DNA from: CAXTSE01 sp035554115
GTDB taxonomy: Bacteria; Actinomycetota; Actinomycetes; Actinomycetales; Microbacteriaceae
Direction of reading: 5' to 3'
NCBI GenBank assembly: GCA_035554115.1
Contig: DATMIW010000044.1
Coordinates: 3,565 to 67,564, forward strand
DNA length: 64,000 nucleotides
Part shown: piece after piece, positions 33,328 to 41,807 of the stretch
Layout of the letters: each line of letters starts with the position of its first letter
Numbering within the stretch: position 1 is the stretch's first letter
Notes under the pieces: model-generated
Databases searched by the model: none
Seen by the model: only the letters and a program-made list of their open reading frames with translations
What the model was told of the DNA's origin: nothing
Translations under genes and position numbers: made by a program

Positions 33328-34405
33328 ACACCCGCGGCAGCCGCACTCGCACGCTGAGTCCGCCCTCTGCACGAGGCGTCAGCACGAGTGAGCCGCCATG
33401 CGCGTTGACGATGCTCTTGACGATCGCGAGGCCCAGGCCCACGCCGGCCTCATGCGTGTGGACGCGAGCCGCTCCGCGTTGGAACGGTTCCGTGAGCGTC
33501 GAGACGAGCTGAGAGGCGAGCCCTTCGCCCGTATTCACGACGGTCAGGATGACCTCGTCGTGCACGACGGCTGTTGCGGTTGCGACAGTGCCCCCCTCGG
33601 GGAGGTTGTGGACTATCGCGTTGTGCAGGAGGTTGGTCGTCATCTGCAGAAGCAGAACGCGTGAACCGAAAGTCGGGGCGACATCCCCCGAGGTCTCGAT
33701 TGTCACCCCGCGCTGCTCCGCCAGGGGGAGCAGTGTTTCGGCGGCCTCTTCGGCAATGAGCGACAGGTCAACCTCCTCGCGGGTGAAGTTGCGCTGGTCG
33801 GTGCGACTCAGCAGCAGGAGGGCCTCGGTGAGATCGATTGCTCGGGCGTTGACGACGCGCAGGCGTTCGACGAGCTCCCCGTTGTCGCGACTCGGGTCGC
33901 TGCGGGCGACATCAAGAAGGGTCTGCGTGATAGCAAGCGGGGTGCGGAGCTCGTGGGACGCGTTGGCGGCGAACCTGCGCTGCTCCGCATCCTGCGCTTC
34001 CAGCCGCGCGAGCATCGTGTCGAAGCCGTCAGCGAGTTCGCGGAACTCGTCGTTCCGACCCTCCAGTTCGATCCGGTGGGAGAGCGAGCCGTTTGCCACC
34101 CGGCGGGTCGCGGAGGTGATCCGAGACAGCGGAGCCAGCATCCAGCCGGCAAGAATCCATCCTCCGAGCAGGCCGAGCACCAGCAGGAACACCAGCGCCC
34201 ATGCGGCTGGGGGCACGAACGCCCGCACGAGGTCGATGCGGTCGGGGCCGCTGGGGGGATCGAATCCGTTCCGCTGGTTCACCGGGACGTAGCGCAGCAG
34301 GAACACCCACACGACGGAGAGGAGCAGCGCCCCCGCCACCATGAGGAATGCGGCGTAACTGAGGGTGAGTTTCAGGCGGACGCTCAGGCCGCGCGCTCTA
34401 GTCAT
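33308..34405 (-). CDS. Sensor histidine kinase, VanS-like
   Basis: About 365 residues: two membrane segments (about 17-40 and 68-90) flanking a very short extracellular loop, HAMP ('APLSRITSATRRVANGSLSHRI'), H-box 'NASHELRTPLAITQTLL' with H151, N-box 'NLLHNAIVHN' and G-box 'GVGLGLAIVKSI'. The N-terminal LSVRLKLTLSYAAFLM and whole catalytic part strongly recall Streptomyces VanS. The loop between the membrane segments is about 28 residues. ATG 34405 overlaps the response-regulator stop. Related kinases exist outside van clusters, so the name is by similarity. Confidence 0.85.
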   Translation of the reverse strand: MTRARGLSVRLKLTLSYAAFLMVAGALLLSVVWVFLLRYVPVNQRNGFDPPSGPDRIDLVRAFVPPAAWALVFLLVLGLLGGWILAGWMLAPLSRITSATRRVANGSLSHRIELEGRNDEFRELADGFDTMLARLEAQDAEQRRFAANASHELRTPLAITQTLLDVARSDPSRDNGELVERLRVVNARAIDLTEALLLLSRTDQRNFTREEVDLSLIAEEAAETLLPLAEQRGVTIETSGDVAPTFGSRVLLLQMTTNLLHNAIVHNLPEGGTVATATAVVHDEVILTVVNTGEGLASQLVSTLTEPFQRGAARVHTHEAGVGLGLAIVKSIVNAHGGSLVLTPRAEGGLSVRVRLPRVSTDMDS

Positions 34406-35102
34406 CGCGATCTCCTGCTGCGTTAGCTTCGGCATCGCGAGGCGCTGCATCGATGCGATACCCGACGCCGGGCACGGTGACGATCACCCAGGGTTCGCCG
34501 AGCCGCTTCCGGAGAGCTGAGACCGTGATCCGCACCGCGTTGGTGAACGGGTCGGCGTTCTCATCCCAGGCGCGTTCGAGAAGATCTTCGGCGCTTATCA
34601 CGCCGCCCTCGGCCGCGAGCAGCACCTCGAGCACAGCGAACTGTTTGCGGGTTAGCGCCACATATCGACCGTTGCGGTAGACCTCGCGGCGAAACGGGTC
34701 GAGGCGCACGCCGGCCAGCTCGCGCACGGGTGGCCTGCTCAGCGTGCGCCGCCGGTCGAGCGCACGCAGCCGCAGCACCAGCTCCTGCAATTCGAACGGT
34801 TTGGTGAGGTAGTCGTCGGCGCCGAGACGGAATCCGGATGCCTTGTCGTCGAGCCGGTCCGCCGCGGTGAGCATCAGGATCGGCATGCCCGTCCCCGACG
34901 CAACGATGCTCTCAGCGACGTCGTCACCCGAGGGACCGGGGATGTCGCGGTCGAGGATCGCGATGTCGTATGAATTCACGCTCAGCAACTCCAGGGCGGT
35001 GTCGCCGTCGGCGGCGATATCGGCCGCTATCGCTTCGAGACGCAGCCCGTCGCGGATCGCCTCCGCCATATAGGGCTCATCCTCAACAACCAGTACGCGC
35101 AC
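34398..35102 (-). CDS. OmpR-family response regulator, VanR-like
   Basis: About 234 residues: receiver with acidic pocket, phospho-acceptor D51 in ILDRDIPGPSG, Lys in DYLTKPFE, and a winged-helix C-terminus ('YVALTRKQFAVLEVLLAAEGGVISAEDLLERAWDENADPFTNAVRITVSALRKRLGEPW'). Sequence recalls Streptomyces VanR. GTG 35102 (M-R-V-L-V-V-E-D-E) gives the family N-terminus; GTG 35126 is an alternative. Overlaps the kinase gene by eight bases. A 15-base palindrome lies just upstream. Confidence 0.85.
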   Translation of the reverse strand: MRVLVVEDEPYMAEAIRDGLRLEAIAADIAADGDTALELLSVNSYDIAILDRDIPGPSGDDVAESIVASGTGMPILMLTAADRLDDKASGFRLGADDYLTKPFELQELVLRLRALDRRRTLSRPPVRELAGVRLDPFRREVYRNGRYVALTRKQFAVLEVLLAAEGGVISAEDLLERAWDENADPFTNAVRITVSALRKRLGEPWVIVTVPGVGYRIDAAPRDAEANAAGDRDD

Positions 35103-35106
35103 CTTC

Positions 35107-35121
35107 GCAACGTTACGTTGC
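35107..35121. promoter_or_regulatory. 15-base palindrome GCAACGTTACGTTGC
   Basis: Perfect inverted repeat with a single central base, five bases upstream of the proposed GTG start of the VanR-like gene. Possible autoregulatory site or a mark that the true start is GTG 35126. Confidence 0.4.
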
Positions 35122-35168
35122 CGCACATATCGCGGGCGTAAAGCTCGCGCCACGTCGAGCGAACCCAC

Positions 35169-35228
35169 GTCGAACGGGCAAGAAACGCTCCAAACTCCGA
35201 GGGTTAGTGCGTTTATTGCCCGTTCGAC
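35169..35228. repeat. 60-base inverted repeat (REP-like), possible terminator
   Basis: Arms of 20 bases, GTCGAACGGGCAAGAAACGC and GCGTTTATTGCCCGTTCGAC, pair with one mismatch around a 20-base loop. It lies between the amidohydrolase stop and the two-component operon. Its form resembles dispersed palindromic repeats of Microbacteriaceae; it could also stop transcription from the amidohydrolase gene. Confidence 0.6.
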
Positions 35229-35262
35229 GCATGCCTCGATGCTCGCGACGGAGATTCTGTTG

Positions 35263-36609
35263 CTACGACATCCAGGACGGCTTCAAGTCGGCCTTGCTGA
35301 GCACGAAGTCGCGGGAGGCATCCGCGTCGTTGCGCAGGCGGGCGAGATCGACGCCGAGCAGTTTGCCGTCGCGTTTGCGGATTTCGCCGCGCACGATCAC
35401 CGTGTCGACGTTCGAGACGTCGGCAGACACCGCGACCGTCGCATAGGGATCGACGATCGGCATGGTGTTGATCGCGTCGGCCCTAATGAGCACGAGGTCG
35501 GCATCCTTCCCGACGGTGATCGACCCCACCTTGTGGGCCAGGCCCAGCGATGCGGCGCCGTTGAGGTTCGCGAACCCGAATACGTCTTTGTGGGTCAGGG
35601 TGGGGGCGTACTCAACGGAGGTGTCGAGGTCGAGCTCCTGCGATCGGTCGGAGGCGAGAGCGGTGCGCATCTGGGTGAACATGTCGCCGGGCACACTCGC
35701 GACGCAGTCGATACTGAGAGTCGGTGCGAGGCCAGCGGCGATAGCTCGGCCGATAGCGGGATGGCCGTGCCCCATGATCATCTCGACATAGGGCGCGACA
35801 GAAATGGATCCGCCGGATTGAGCGATGAGGTCGAGTTCGTGGGCGTCATGGGTGCTCGCGTGAACATACATCGTGTCCGCACCGAGGAGACCCTGCCTGT
35901 CGAGCTCCTCGACGAGCTTGGTCTGCACATAGGGGTTGCGCACACCCGAATGCACGGTAATGCGGGCATTGAGCTCGCGGGCGAGCCGCCAGTCGTGTGC
36001 TGTCACCTCATCCGTCGACTCGCCCGGCCCTCGCAACGCGAGCGCGAAGCTCAGAAGCTGGTCACTCGAAGAGAAATACTTTGATCGCACGCGGCGAGTG
36101 TCGTCGGGGTGGGGCTTGTCGCTGTGCTGCCACCAGCCCTCGAGAGCCGGAGGGCCGTAGGCGTATTGCGCACGGATTCCCGATTCGAGAAGGGCCTCAA
36201 TCCCGGCATCCGCATGCTCAGGGGTGTTGTTGCAGTGCGCCCAGTCGACCATGGTGGTGACGCCGGCGTTGAGGGCCTCGAGAGCTCCGAGGTAGGTTCC
36301 GGTGCGCACATCTTCAGGGCGAAACAGCCAGGCGAGCTTCCCAAAGGTCAGGTACAGGTACTGGCCAATCGTCACCGCCGGCATGATGCCGCGAACAGCG
36401 CTTTCCCAGGTGTGGCGGTGGGTGTCGATGAAGCCCGGGATGACGATTGTGCCCTGGGCATCGATCACCTCGGCGTCGGCTGCCTCGAGATTCTTTCCGA
36501 CCGCAACGATGACGCCATCTTCGATCAGGATGTCGCCGGCCGGGATATCGCCGAGCGACGCGTCCTGCGTGAGAACGAAGCCTCCGGTAACAAGCATCCG
36601 ACGGGTCAT
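35263..36609 (-). CDS. Amidohydrolase (TrzA/AtzA-like)
   Basis: Metal-dependent amidohydrolase of about 448 residues. Seen: N-terminal beta-sandwich, PGFIDTHRHTWES with ligands H64 and H66, 'YVHASTHD' with a later His, and 'LGLAHKVGSITVGKDADLVLI' near the C-terminus. This subgroup deaminates or dechlorinates N-heterocycles (cytosine, triazine, melamine types). AAGGAGAT precedes ATG 36609. It lies 134 bases after the CoA-transferase gene on the same strand and may be a separate unit. Substrate unknown. Confidence 0.86.
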   Translation of the reverse strand: MTRRMLVTGGFVLTQDASLGDIPAGDILIEDGVIVAVGKNLEAADAEVIDAQGTIVIPGFIDTHRHTWESAVRGIMPAVTIGQYLYLTFGKLAWLFRPEDVRTGTYLGALEALNAGVTTMVDWAHCNNTPEHADAGIEALLESGIRAQYAYGPPALEGWWQHSDKPHPDDTRRVRSKYFSSSDQLLSFALALRGPGESTDEVTAHDWRLARELNARITVHSGVRNPYVQTKLVEELDRQGLLGADTMYVHASTHDAHELDLIAQSGGSISVAPYVEMIMGHGHPAIGRAIAAGLAPTLSIDCVASVPGDMFTQMRTALASDRSQELDLDTSVEYAPTLTHKDVFGFANLNGAASLGLAHKVGSITVGKDADLVLIRADAINTMPIVDPYATVAVSADVSNVDTVIVRGEIRKRDGKLLGVDLARLRNDADASRDFVLSKADLKPSWMS

Positions 36610-36743
36610 GTGGATCTCCTTTGATCGCGTGGCGTCCACCTGGGAGCGGTTTCACCGACTCAATCAGAATACACATTGGCCGCCCCGGGTGTTACTGTCC
36701 GTTGGCGGAATCCCGTAACAGTTCCGGATCGCGCGCGTCGCTC

Positions 36744-37919
36744 TTAGATCGCGCCCTCATCCACGAGCTTCTGAATCGCCTCGGCGTCGAGCCCGAGAAG
36801 CTCGCCGTAGACCTCGTCGTTGTGCTCGCCGACAGCGGCACCAGCGTGACGGATCTCGGAGGGCGTATCGCTCATCCTGATCCACGGCGCCAGCAGAGTC
36901 ACGTCACCAGCCGTGTCGTGATCTACATGCACGAAAGCTTCGCGGGCTGTGAGGTGCCGGTCTTCGAGCACATCGGCGATGGAATTGACCGGACCGACCG
37001 GGATCTTGAGCGGGGTGAGCAAGTCGAAAAGCTCTTTCGGGGTGAACTCCTTGAGCCACTCCGCGGCTGTCGCCTGCACGAGCTTGAGGTTCTCACGACG
37101 TGACGTGAGGGTTGCGAAGCGGGGGTCCTCGAGCACGTCAGCGTGGCCGAGCGCCCGAGCGAACCCGGTGAACTGCTCCTGTGTCATATCTGGCACATGC
37201 AGCGCGAGGTAACCGTCTTTTGCCTCCATATACGCGCCTGCCGGACCCTGGCCTTCGAAGTGCTCATGGAAGGACTGCACCATGAATCCCATAAGGGCCT
37301 CCTGCATCGAGACCTCGATCTTCTGACCCTTGCCCGTTACGGAGCGGCGGAAGAGGGCGGCGAGGATTCCGACGGCGAGCGAGACTCCGGCTGCCTCATC
37401 GCCCGGTCCATAGGCCTGGGTTCCATCAGCTTTCGAAAGATTCCATGACGAGCGGGCCCAGCCCGAGACCGCCATCGCGACGACGGCATAGGAGCGGAAG
37501 GACGCGTATGGTCCGGTCTCGCCGTAGCCCTTGGAGGACGCGAAGATGATGTCGGGCTTGACCTCTTTCAGCGCTTCATAGCCGAAGCCGAGTCGCTCCA
37601 TCACGCCTGTTGAAAAGTTCTCGACCACCACATCCGCCTGCCGTACGAGGTCGAGGAACATCTCTCGGCCTCGCTCGTTCTTGAGGTTGAGGGTGATGTT
37701 GCGCTTGTTGGCGTTGACGGTGAGGAACTCGTGACCGTCGTGATCGGCGTCGGGCGGCATCCAGGCGTGGCGGAAGCGGTCGGGGCTGTCGCGTTGCTCG
37801 ATCTTGATGACGTCAGCGCCCATTTGCGCGAGGAGCATTGTTGCGAAGGGCCCGTTGAGAACGTGGGTCAGGTCGAGGACGCGGACTCCGTCGAGGGCGC
37901 CGGGGAGGGGGGATGTCAT
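36744..37919 (-). CDS. CaiB/BaiF family III CoA-transferase
   Basis: 391 residues: 'GVRVLDLTHVLNGPFATMLLAQMGADVIKIE' at the N-terminus, 'FLTVNANKRNITLNLKNERGREMFLDLVRQADVVVENFSTGVMERLGFGYE' and 'GPGDEAAGVSLAVGILAALFRR', where the catalytic Asp is expected. Transfers CoA between carboxylic acids. Last gene of the run decarboxylase-like, thiolase-like, DUF35, CoA-transferase; its start overlaps the DUF35 stop as ATGA. Suggests that a carboxylate intermediate is activated to a CoA ester. Confidence 0.9.
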   Translation of the reverse strand: MTSPLPGALDGVRVLDLTHVLNGPFATMLLAQMGADVIKIEQRDSPDRFRHAWMPPDADHDGHEFLTVNANKRNITLNLKNERGREMFLDLVRQADVVVENFSTGVMERLGFGYEALKEVKPDIIFASSKGYGETGPYASFRSYAVVAMAVSGWARSSWNLSKADGTQAYGPGDEAAGVSLAVGILAALFRRSVTGKGQKIEVSMQEALMGFMVQSFHEHFEGQGPAGAYMEAKDGYLALHVPDMTQEQFTGFARALGHADVLEDPRFATLTSRRENLKLVQATAAEWLKEFTPKELFDLLTPLKIPVGPVNSIADVLEDRHLTAREAFVHVDHDTAGDVTLLAPWIRMSDTPSEIRHAGAAVGEHNDEVYGELLGLDAEAIQKLVDEGAI

Positions 37920-38344
37920 GAATTGCTGCCTTTCGAGTCGAGCAGGGTGAATGCGGGAACGCGCATGCCATTGACGGCGTCGAATACGACCCGGAGGCGC
38001 GAGCCGATGCGAGCGCCGGTTTCGCCAGGCCGGAGGTCGGCTTGGAGGACCATCTGCTCATCGGTTCCATCGAGAACGGCATGAATGACGGTGAGCGGAA
38101 TGTCATCGAGGAATGACGGATCAAAGGCGCGGTGGAAGGTGACGAGCGCGACGATCGTCCCCGTGCCCGCGAGGGATTCCCAGACGGGCGATGCGGCATG
38201 GCAGGAGGGGCAATGCGAGCGAGGAGGCCACCGCCACAATCCACAGGCGCCGCATCGCTGGCCGATCAGGGCGCCGCGCCCGCATGCCGACCAGAACGGT
38301 GCGGTGTCGACATCAGGCTGGGGGACGGGTTTCGGAAACTTCAC
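37916..38344 (-). CDS. DUF35 zinc-ribbon/OB-fold acyl-CoA-binding protein
   Basis: About 142 residues: rubredoxin-like zinc ribbon with CGACGLWRWPPRSHCPSC (about 31-48) followed by an OB fold ('GTGTIVALVTFHRAF', 'VLQADLRPGETGARIGSRLRVVFD'). Such proteins pair with SCP2-type thiolases to bind CoA substrates, and here it follows one directly. Start GTG 38344 overlaps the thiolase stop as GTGA. Confidence 0.88.
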   Translation of the reverse strand: MKFPKPVPQPDVDTAPFWSACGRGALIGQRCGACGLWRWPPRSHCPSCHAASPVWESLAGTGTIVALVTFHRAFDPSFLDDIPLTVIHAVLDGTDEQMVLQADLRPGETGARIGSRLRVVFDAVNGMRVPAFTLLDSKGSNS

Positions 38345-39522
38345 GAGGCCCTCCCGAAAACGACGCCGCTGTCGCCGGACTCGCCACACATGACAGCGAG
38401 TTCCGGATCACGTACCTGGCGGCACGTCGATCTGTCGTAGCTGTGATCGCCGACGCAGAGGTCGTCGCGCACGCCGCCCTCGCGAAGTTGCTGCACCGCC
38501 TCGATGACATGACCGAGTCCGCCGACGTTTCCCTCCGACAGGTGCCCGCCGTGCGTATTGACGGCCACCCGGCCGTCGAGGCCCAGCTCGCCTTCGCGCA
38601 CTGCCGCGGGCGCCTGCCCGTCATCCGCGAGGCCGAACTGCTCAATATGGAGGAGGGCCATTCCGGTGAAGGGATCGTAGAGCTCCGCGACGTCGATGTC
38701 GCTCGCCGTGATACCCGCCCGGCGGTACAGCTCGGGGGCGAGCGTCGCGGCGTTCAGATCCCAATACCGGGATCTCGTGCGCGCCAGAACAGGTGCCGCA
38801 AGGCTTCCACCCAGCGCCGCGCGAATCGTGACGAGAGGCTTCGCGCCAGAGGACCCGTCGGCGGCGGAGACGACGACGGCCATCCCGCCGTCGTTCCAGA
38901 TGCTGCAATCGAGAAGCCGGAAGGGGCTCACTATCCATTTCGACGCCTGATGCTCCTCGATCGTCATCGGGCGACGCATGAGGGCCTTTGTATTGAGCAC
39001 AGCGTGTGCCCGTTGCTGCACGGCGAGGGGAGCGAAGTCTGAATTGTCCAAACCGTGGGCATCGAGATAGGCGCTCACATAGGGGCCGAAGAGGCTCGCA
39101 GCGTGCGAATCGCCGAAGGGTTCACTCCATTGGCGTGTGCCCGACGGCCACTTGTCTGCCGTCGGAAGCATCACGGGCTCCGAGCGGGAGTTGGCGGCGC
39201 GGTAGACGAGCACATTGCGGCACAGGCCGGCGCTGACAGCGGCTGCCGCAACGGCGATCGACGTTCCGGCCCAGGCACCGCCTCCGCTATCGCACAACGA
39301 GAGGTTGCAGCGGGTGAGACCCAGGCTGGCGACCATTTCGACGGGGCCCGGTGTGTCGCGGACCGCCCAGAAATAGGTGATGAGCCCGTCGATGTCCGTC
39401 GGCTCGAGGCCGGCGTCGGCGATCGCGAGAAGGGCGGCGTCGGTCGCAAGCCCCACGGGGGTGCGGTGGCTGTTCTTCGTGATGGGAGTCCAGCCGACGC
39501 CCGAGATACCAGCTCCGGTCAT
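38341..39522 (-). CDS. Thiolase-superfamily protein (SCP2-type)
   Basis: 393 residues with a thiolase fold: 'GITG'-like start (AGISGVGWTPITK), nucleophile region LCDSGGGAWAGTS with Cys about 77, central 'FAPLAVQQRAHAVLN', and C-terminal 'NTHGGHLSEGNVGGLGHVIEAVQQLRE' and 'VMCGESGDSGVVF'. These proteins work with DUF35 partners, usually in thiolytic or retro-aldol cleavage of acyl-CoA. Lies 11 bases after the decarboxylase-like gene. The substrate is unknown. Confidence 0.86.
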   Translation of the reverse strand: MTGAGISGVGWTPITKNSHRTPVGLATDAALLAIADAGLEPTDIDGLITYFWAVRDTPGPVEMVASLGLTRCNLSLCDSGGGAWAGTSIAVAAAAVSAGLCRNVLVYRAANSRSEPVMLPTADKWPSGTRQWSEPFGDSHAASLFGPYVSAYLDAHGLDNSDFAPLAVQQRAHAVLNTKALMRRPMTIEEHQASKWIVSPFRLLDCSIWNDGGMAVVVSAADGSSGAKPLVTIRAALGGSLAAPVLARTRSRYWDLNAATLAPELYRRAGITASDIDVAELYDPFTGMALLHIEQFGLADDGQAPAAVREGELGLDGRVAVNTHGGHLSEGNVGGLGHVIEAVQQLREGGVRDDLCVGDHSYDRSTCRQVRDPELAVMCGESGDSGVVFGRAS

Positions 39523-39533
39523 CTTCTTCGCCC

Positions 39534-40526
39534 CTAGACCACGACTCGGTCGAGAACTTCGGGGGCGAACAGCTCACTCGGCTCGTAGAGGCGGCTCGCA
39601 AGACCCTGTTCGAAGGAGTACTTCAGAAAGGTCGGGATCGTCGGGTCATCGGCGGGAAGGCCGTAGCGCCAGAAGTCGGAGCCCATGAGCTCCCGAGTTC
39701 GGTCCACCTCGAGCGGGAGCCAGGGGAGGGCGTAGCGCAGGGATGCTGTCTCATCCATTGCGGCCATCGTCAGTTGACGGGATTCTTCGAAGGCCTCATA
39801 GAGCGAGGTCGCGATCCACCGATTGCGCTCGTAGACCTCGCGGCGTATCGCCACGACGTGCATGACCGGGAAGATGCCGGTGGAGCGGAAGTAGTCCTCT
39901 TCTGTCGCCCGCACATCGGGGAAGAGGCGGGCCACCCGAGGGTCACCCGCCCGGAACGGCTCAGGTGTGCGCGGCGTATAGAGCGCATCGATCTCACCCG
40001 AAACGAGCATCTCGGCCAGGGTGCGGTCGGCGGGAATCGGCTGCACGTCGACGTCAGCCGGCAGCGAGAGGGCGATCTTCTCGGAGCGACCCGGGGCGTG
40101 CAGGCCGCCCGTGCGGTAATGCACAGACGTCACCGGCACACTGTGGTGTTCGGCCAGGATGCCGCGGATCCACACGGCGGCCGTCACCTGGTATTCGGGA
40201 ATGCCGATAATGCGTCCGACGAGATCGGCAGGCGAGGCGATTCCGGCGGCGGTGTTCACGTAGATACCGCTGTGCCGGAACATGCGTGACGGGTACACCG
40301 GGATCGCGACGAACGGCTGCGGATCGCGGGCGAGGGTCAGGACGTAGCTCGAGAGGGAGAGCTCGGAGACATCGAACTCGCCGAATTTCACCATGCGGTG
40401 GAAGGTCTCTTCAACAGGCAGCGAGAGATAGGTGAGGTCGATCCCCTGCGGGCTGACCTCGCCCGTTCGCAGGGCAGTCGTGCGGTCGTAGGCGTCGCAC
40501 GCGAGGGTCAACGGGATAGTGCTCAT
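39534..40526 (-). CDS. 4,5-dihydroxyphthalate decarboxylase-like protein
   Basis: About 330 residues with a periplasmic-binding type II fold but no signal peptide, as in Pht5-type decarboxylases. Seen: 'TLACDAYDRTTALRTGEVSPQGIDLTYLSL' at the start, 'FDVSELSLSSYV', 'IPVYPSRMFRHSGIYVN' and 'FPVMHVVAIRREVYE'. ATG 40526 begins the protein; the open frame before it is not conserved. First gene of the CoA-related operon and divergent from the ring-cleavage operon, with a palindrome between. May decarboxylate a hydroxylated aromatic acid; substrate not certain. Confidence 0.83.
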   Translation of the reverse strand: MSTIPLTLACDAYDRTTALRTGEVSPQGIDLTYLSLPVEETFHRMVKFGEFDVSELSLSSYVLTLARDPQPFVAIPVYPSRMFRHSGIYVNTAAGIASPADLVGRIIGIPEYQVTAAVWIRGILAEHHSVPVTSVHYRTGGLHAPGRSEKIALSLPADVDVQPIPADRTLAEMLVSGEIDALYTPRTPEPFRAGDPRVARLFPDVRATEEDYFRSTGIFPVMHVVAIRREVYERNRWIATSLYEAFEESRQLTMAAMDETASLRYALPWLPLEVDRTRELMGSDFWRYGLPADDPTIPTFLKYSFEQGLASRLYEPSELFAPEVLDRVVV

Positions 40527-40580
40527 ATGTGCCTCGTATTCAGCGGCACCGATGCCGCGATTTGCAGGGAGTCTACCCGA

Positions 40581-40594
40581 AAGTGTAAACACTT
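40581..40594. promoter_or_regulatory. Palindromic operator AAGTGTAAACACTT
   Basis: Perfect arms AAGTGT/ACACTT with AA in the centre, between two divergent catabolic operons (starts 40526 and 40659). Shares AAGTGTA with sites at 45477, 47057 and 50961. Proposed GntR target. Confidence 0.6.
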
Positions 40595-40658
40595 CTCTTG
40601 TGTCCAGGTCGATCGGGCGCCTATCGTGGCAGCACCGAATGTTGAAGGAGACGATCCC

Positions 40659-41807
40659 ATGAGCACCTCAGAATCTGAGGCCGACGCCCGCCTGGCTGCG
40701 TTTGACAAGAAGGCGGCCGATCAAAATCTTCAAGGCCAGTGGGTTGTGGAGCAGAATCTCGTGAAGGCCATTGGCGGCCCGCGCCCTGCTGGCATCCCAT
40801 TCCGGTGGAAATGGGATGAGACGAAGATCGCCCTCGACGAGGCGACTGTCGCACTCGGCCCGATCGACACCGCGCGTCGTCACCTCACCTATGTCAACCC
40901 GGGACTCAAGGACCGCGGGCCGGCGACGACGCACACGATGTCGGCTGGCTTCCAACTTGTGAAGCCGGGTGAAATCTGCTCAGCGCATCGGCACACGATG
41001 GGCGCGCTACGGTTCGTCACCGACGGCGACCCCCAGGCATTCACCGCAGTGGATGGCGAGCGCATTCCCATGGAGACATACGACCTCGTCCTCACCCCGC
41101 GATTCTCATGGCACGATCACCACAACCCCTCGGATAAAGACATCTACTGGCTCGACGCACTCGACATTGGCCTTCTGATCTCGCTCAACGCGGTGTTCTA
41201 TCAGCCCTACGGCGAATCGAGTCAGAACATCCGGCCGTCGGCAAGCGACAATATCGGCACGCGGGCGCACTGGCTTCGGCCGACCTGGGAGAAGGAGCGC
41301 ACGGGGCGCCTTCCGATTCGTTACAAGTGGTCGGATGTCGAGCAGCAGCTCGCGCTCTATGACCTGGACGCGGGCAACCCGTACGACGGACTGGCACTTC
41401 GATACGCCAACCCGGTGACGGGCGGCACGACGATGGACACTATCGACTGCTGGGTCCAGCGCCTGGCACCGGGGTTCTCGGGAGCGACTCATCGACGCAC
41501 CTCGAGCTCGATCAGCTACGTGATCGCAGGCTCGGGAACTCTCACGACACCAGACGAGACCATCACCTTTGGCGCGGGAGATGTGATCACCATCCCCAAC
41601 TGGACGAACTTCAGCTGGACCAACGACTCGTCGACCGAGCCGGTGATCCTCTTCTCGATGCACGACATTCCGATGCTCACCCCATTCGGCCTGTTCTACG
41701 AGGAGCCCGAGGCGATCGTCGGAGCTTCGCCGGCTCCCGCAAACCCGACTGCTCCGCTGACGCCGCTCTACCTGGATGGCGCGTTCTACGGCGAGGACGA
41801 AAAATGA
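40659..41807 (+). CDS. Gentisate 1,2-dioxygenase-like bicupin
   Basis: About 382 residues with two cupin domains. First cupin carries the iron site: 'VKPGEICSAHRHTMGALRFVTDG' and 'LTPRFSWHDHHN', with His residues in HRH and WHDHH. Second cupin 'RLAPGFSGATHRRTSSSISYVIAGSGTL'. This matches gentisate, salicylate and 1-hydroxy-2-naphthoate dioxygenases, which open rings between carboxyl and hydroxyl carbons. GAAGGAGA precedes the ATG. First gene of an operon with the aldolase (ATGA overlap), extradiol dioxygenase and FAH hydrolase. Confidence 0.88.
   Translation: MSTSESEADARLAAFDKKAADQNLQGQWVVEQNLVKAIGGPRPAGIPFRWKWDETKIALDEATVALGPIDTARRHLTYVNPGLKDRGPATTHTMSAGFQLVKPGEICSAHRHTMGALRFVTDGDPQAFTAVDGERIPMETYDLVLTPRFSWHDHHNPSDKDIYWLDALDIGLLISLNAVFYQPYGESSQNIRPSASDNIGTRAHWLRPTWEKERTGRLPIRYKWSDVEQQLALYDLDAGNPYDGLALRYANPVTGGTTMDTIDCWVQRLAPGFSGATHRRTSSSISYVIAGSGTLTTPDETITFGAGDVITIPNWTNFSWTNDSSTEPVILFSMHDIPMLTPFGLFYEEPEAIVGASPAPANPTAPLTPLYLDGAFYGEDEK

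Noticed and set aside
36690..36720. TGTTAC...GTAACA as an operator or terminator before the amidohydrolase
   Set aside because: The arms are only six bases with a 19-base separation and no matching site elsewhere; too weak to list.
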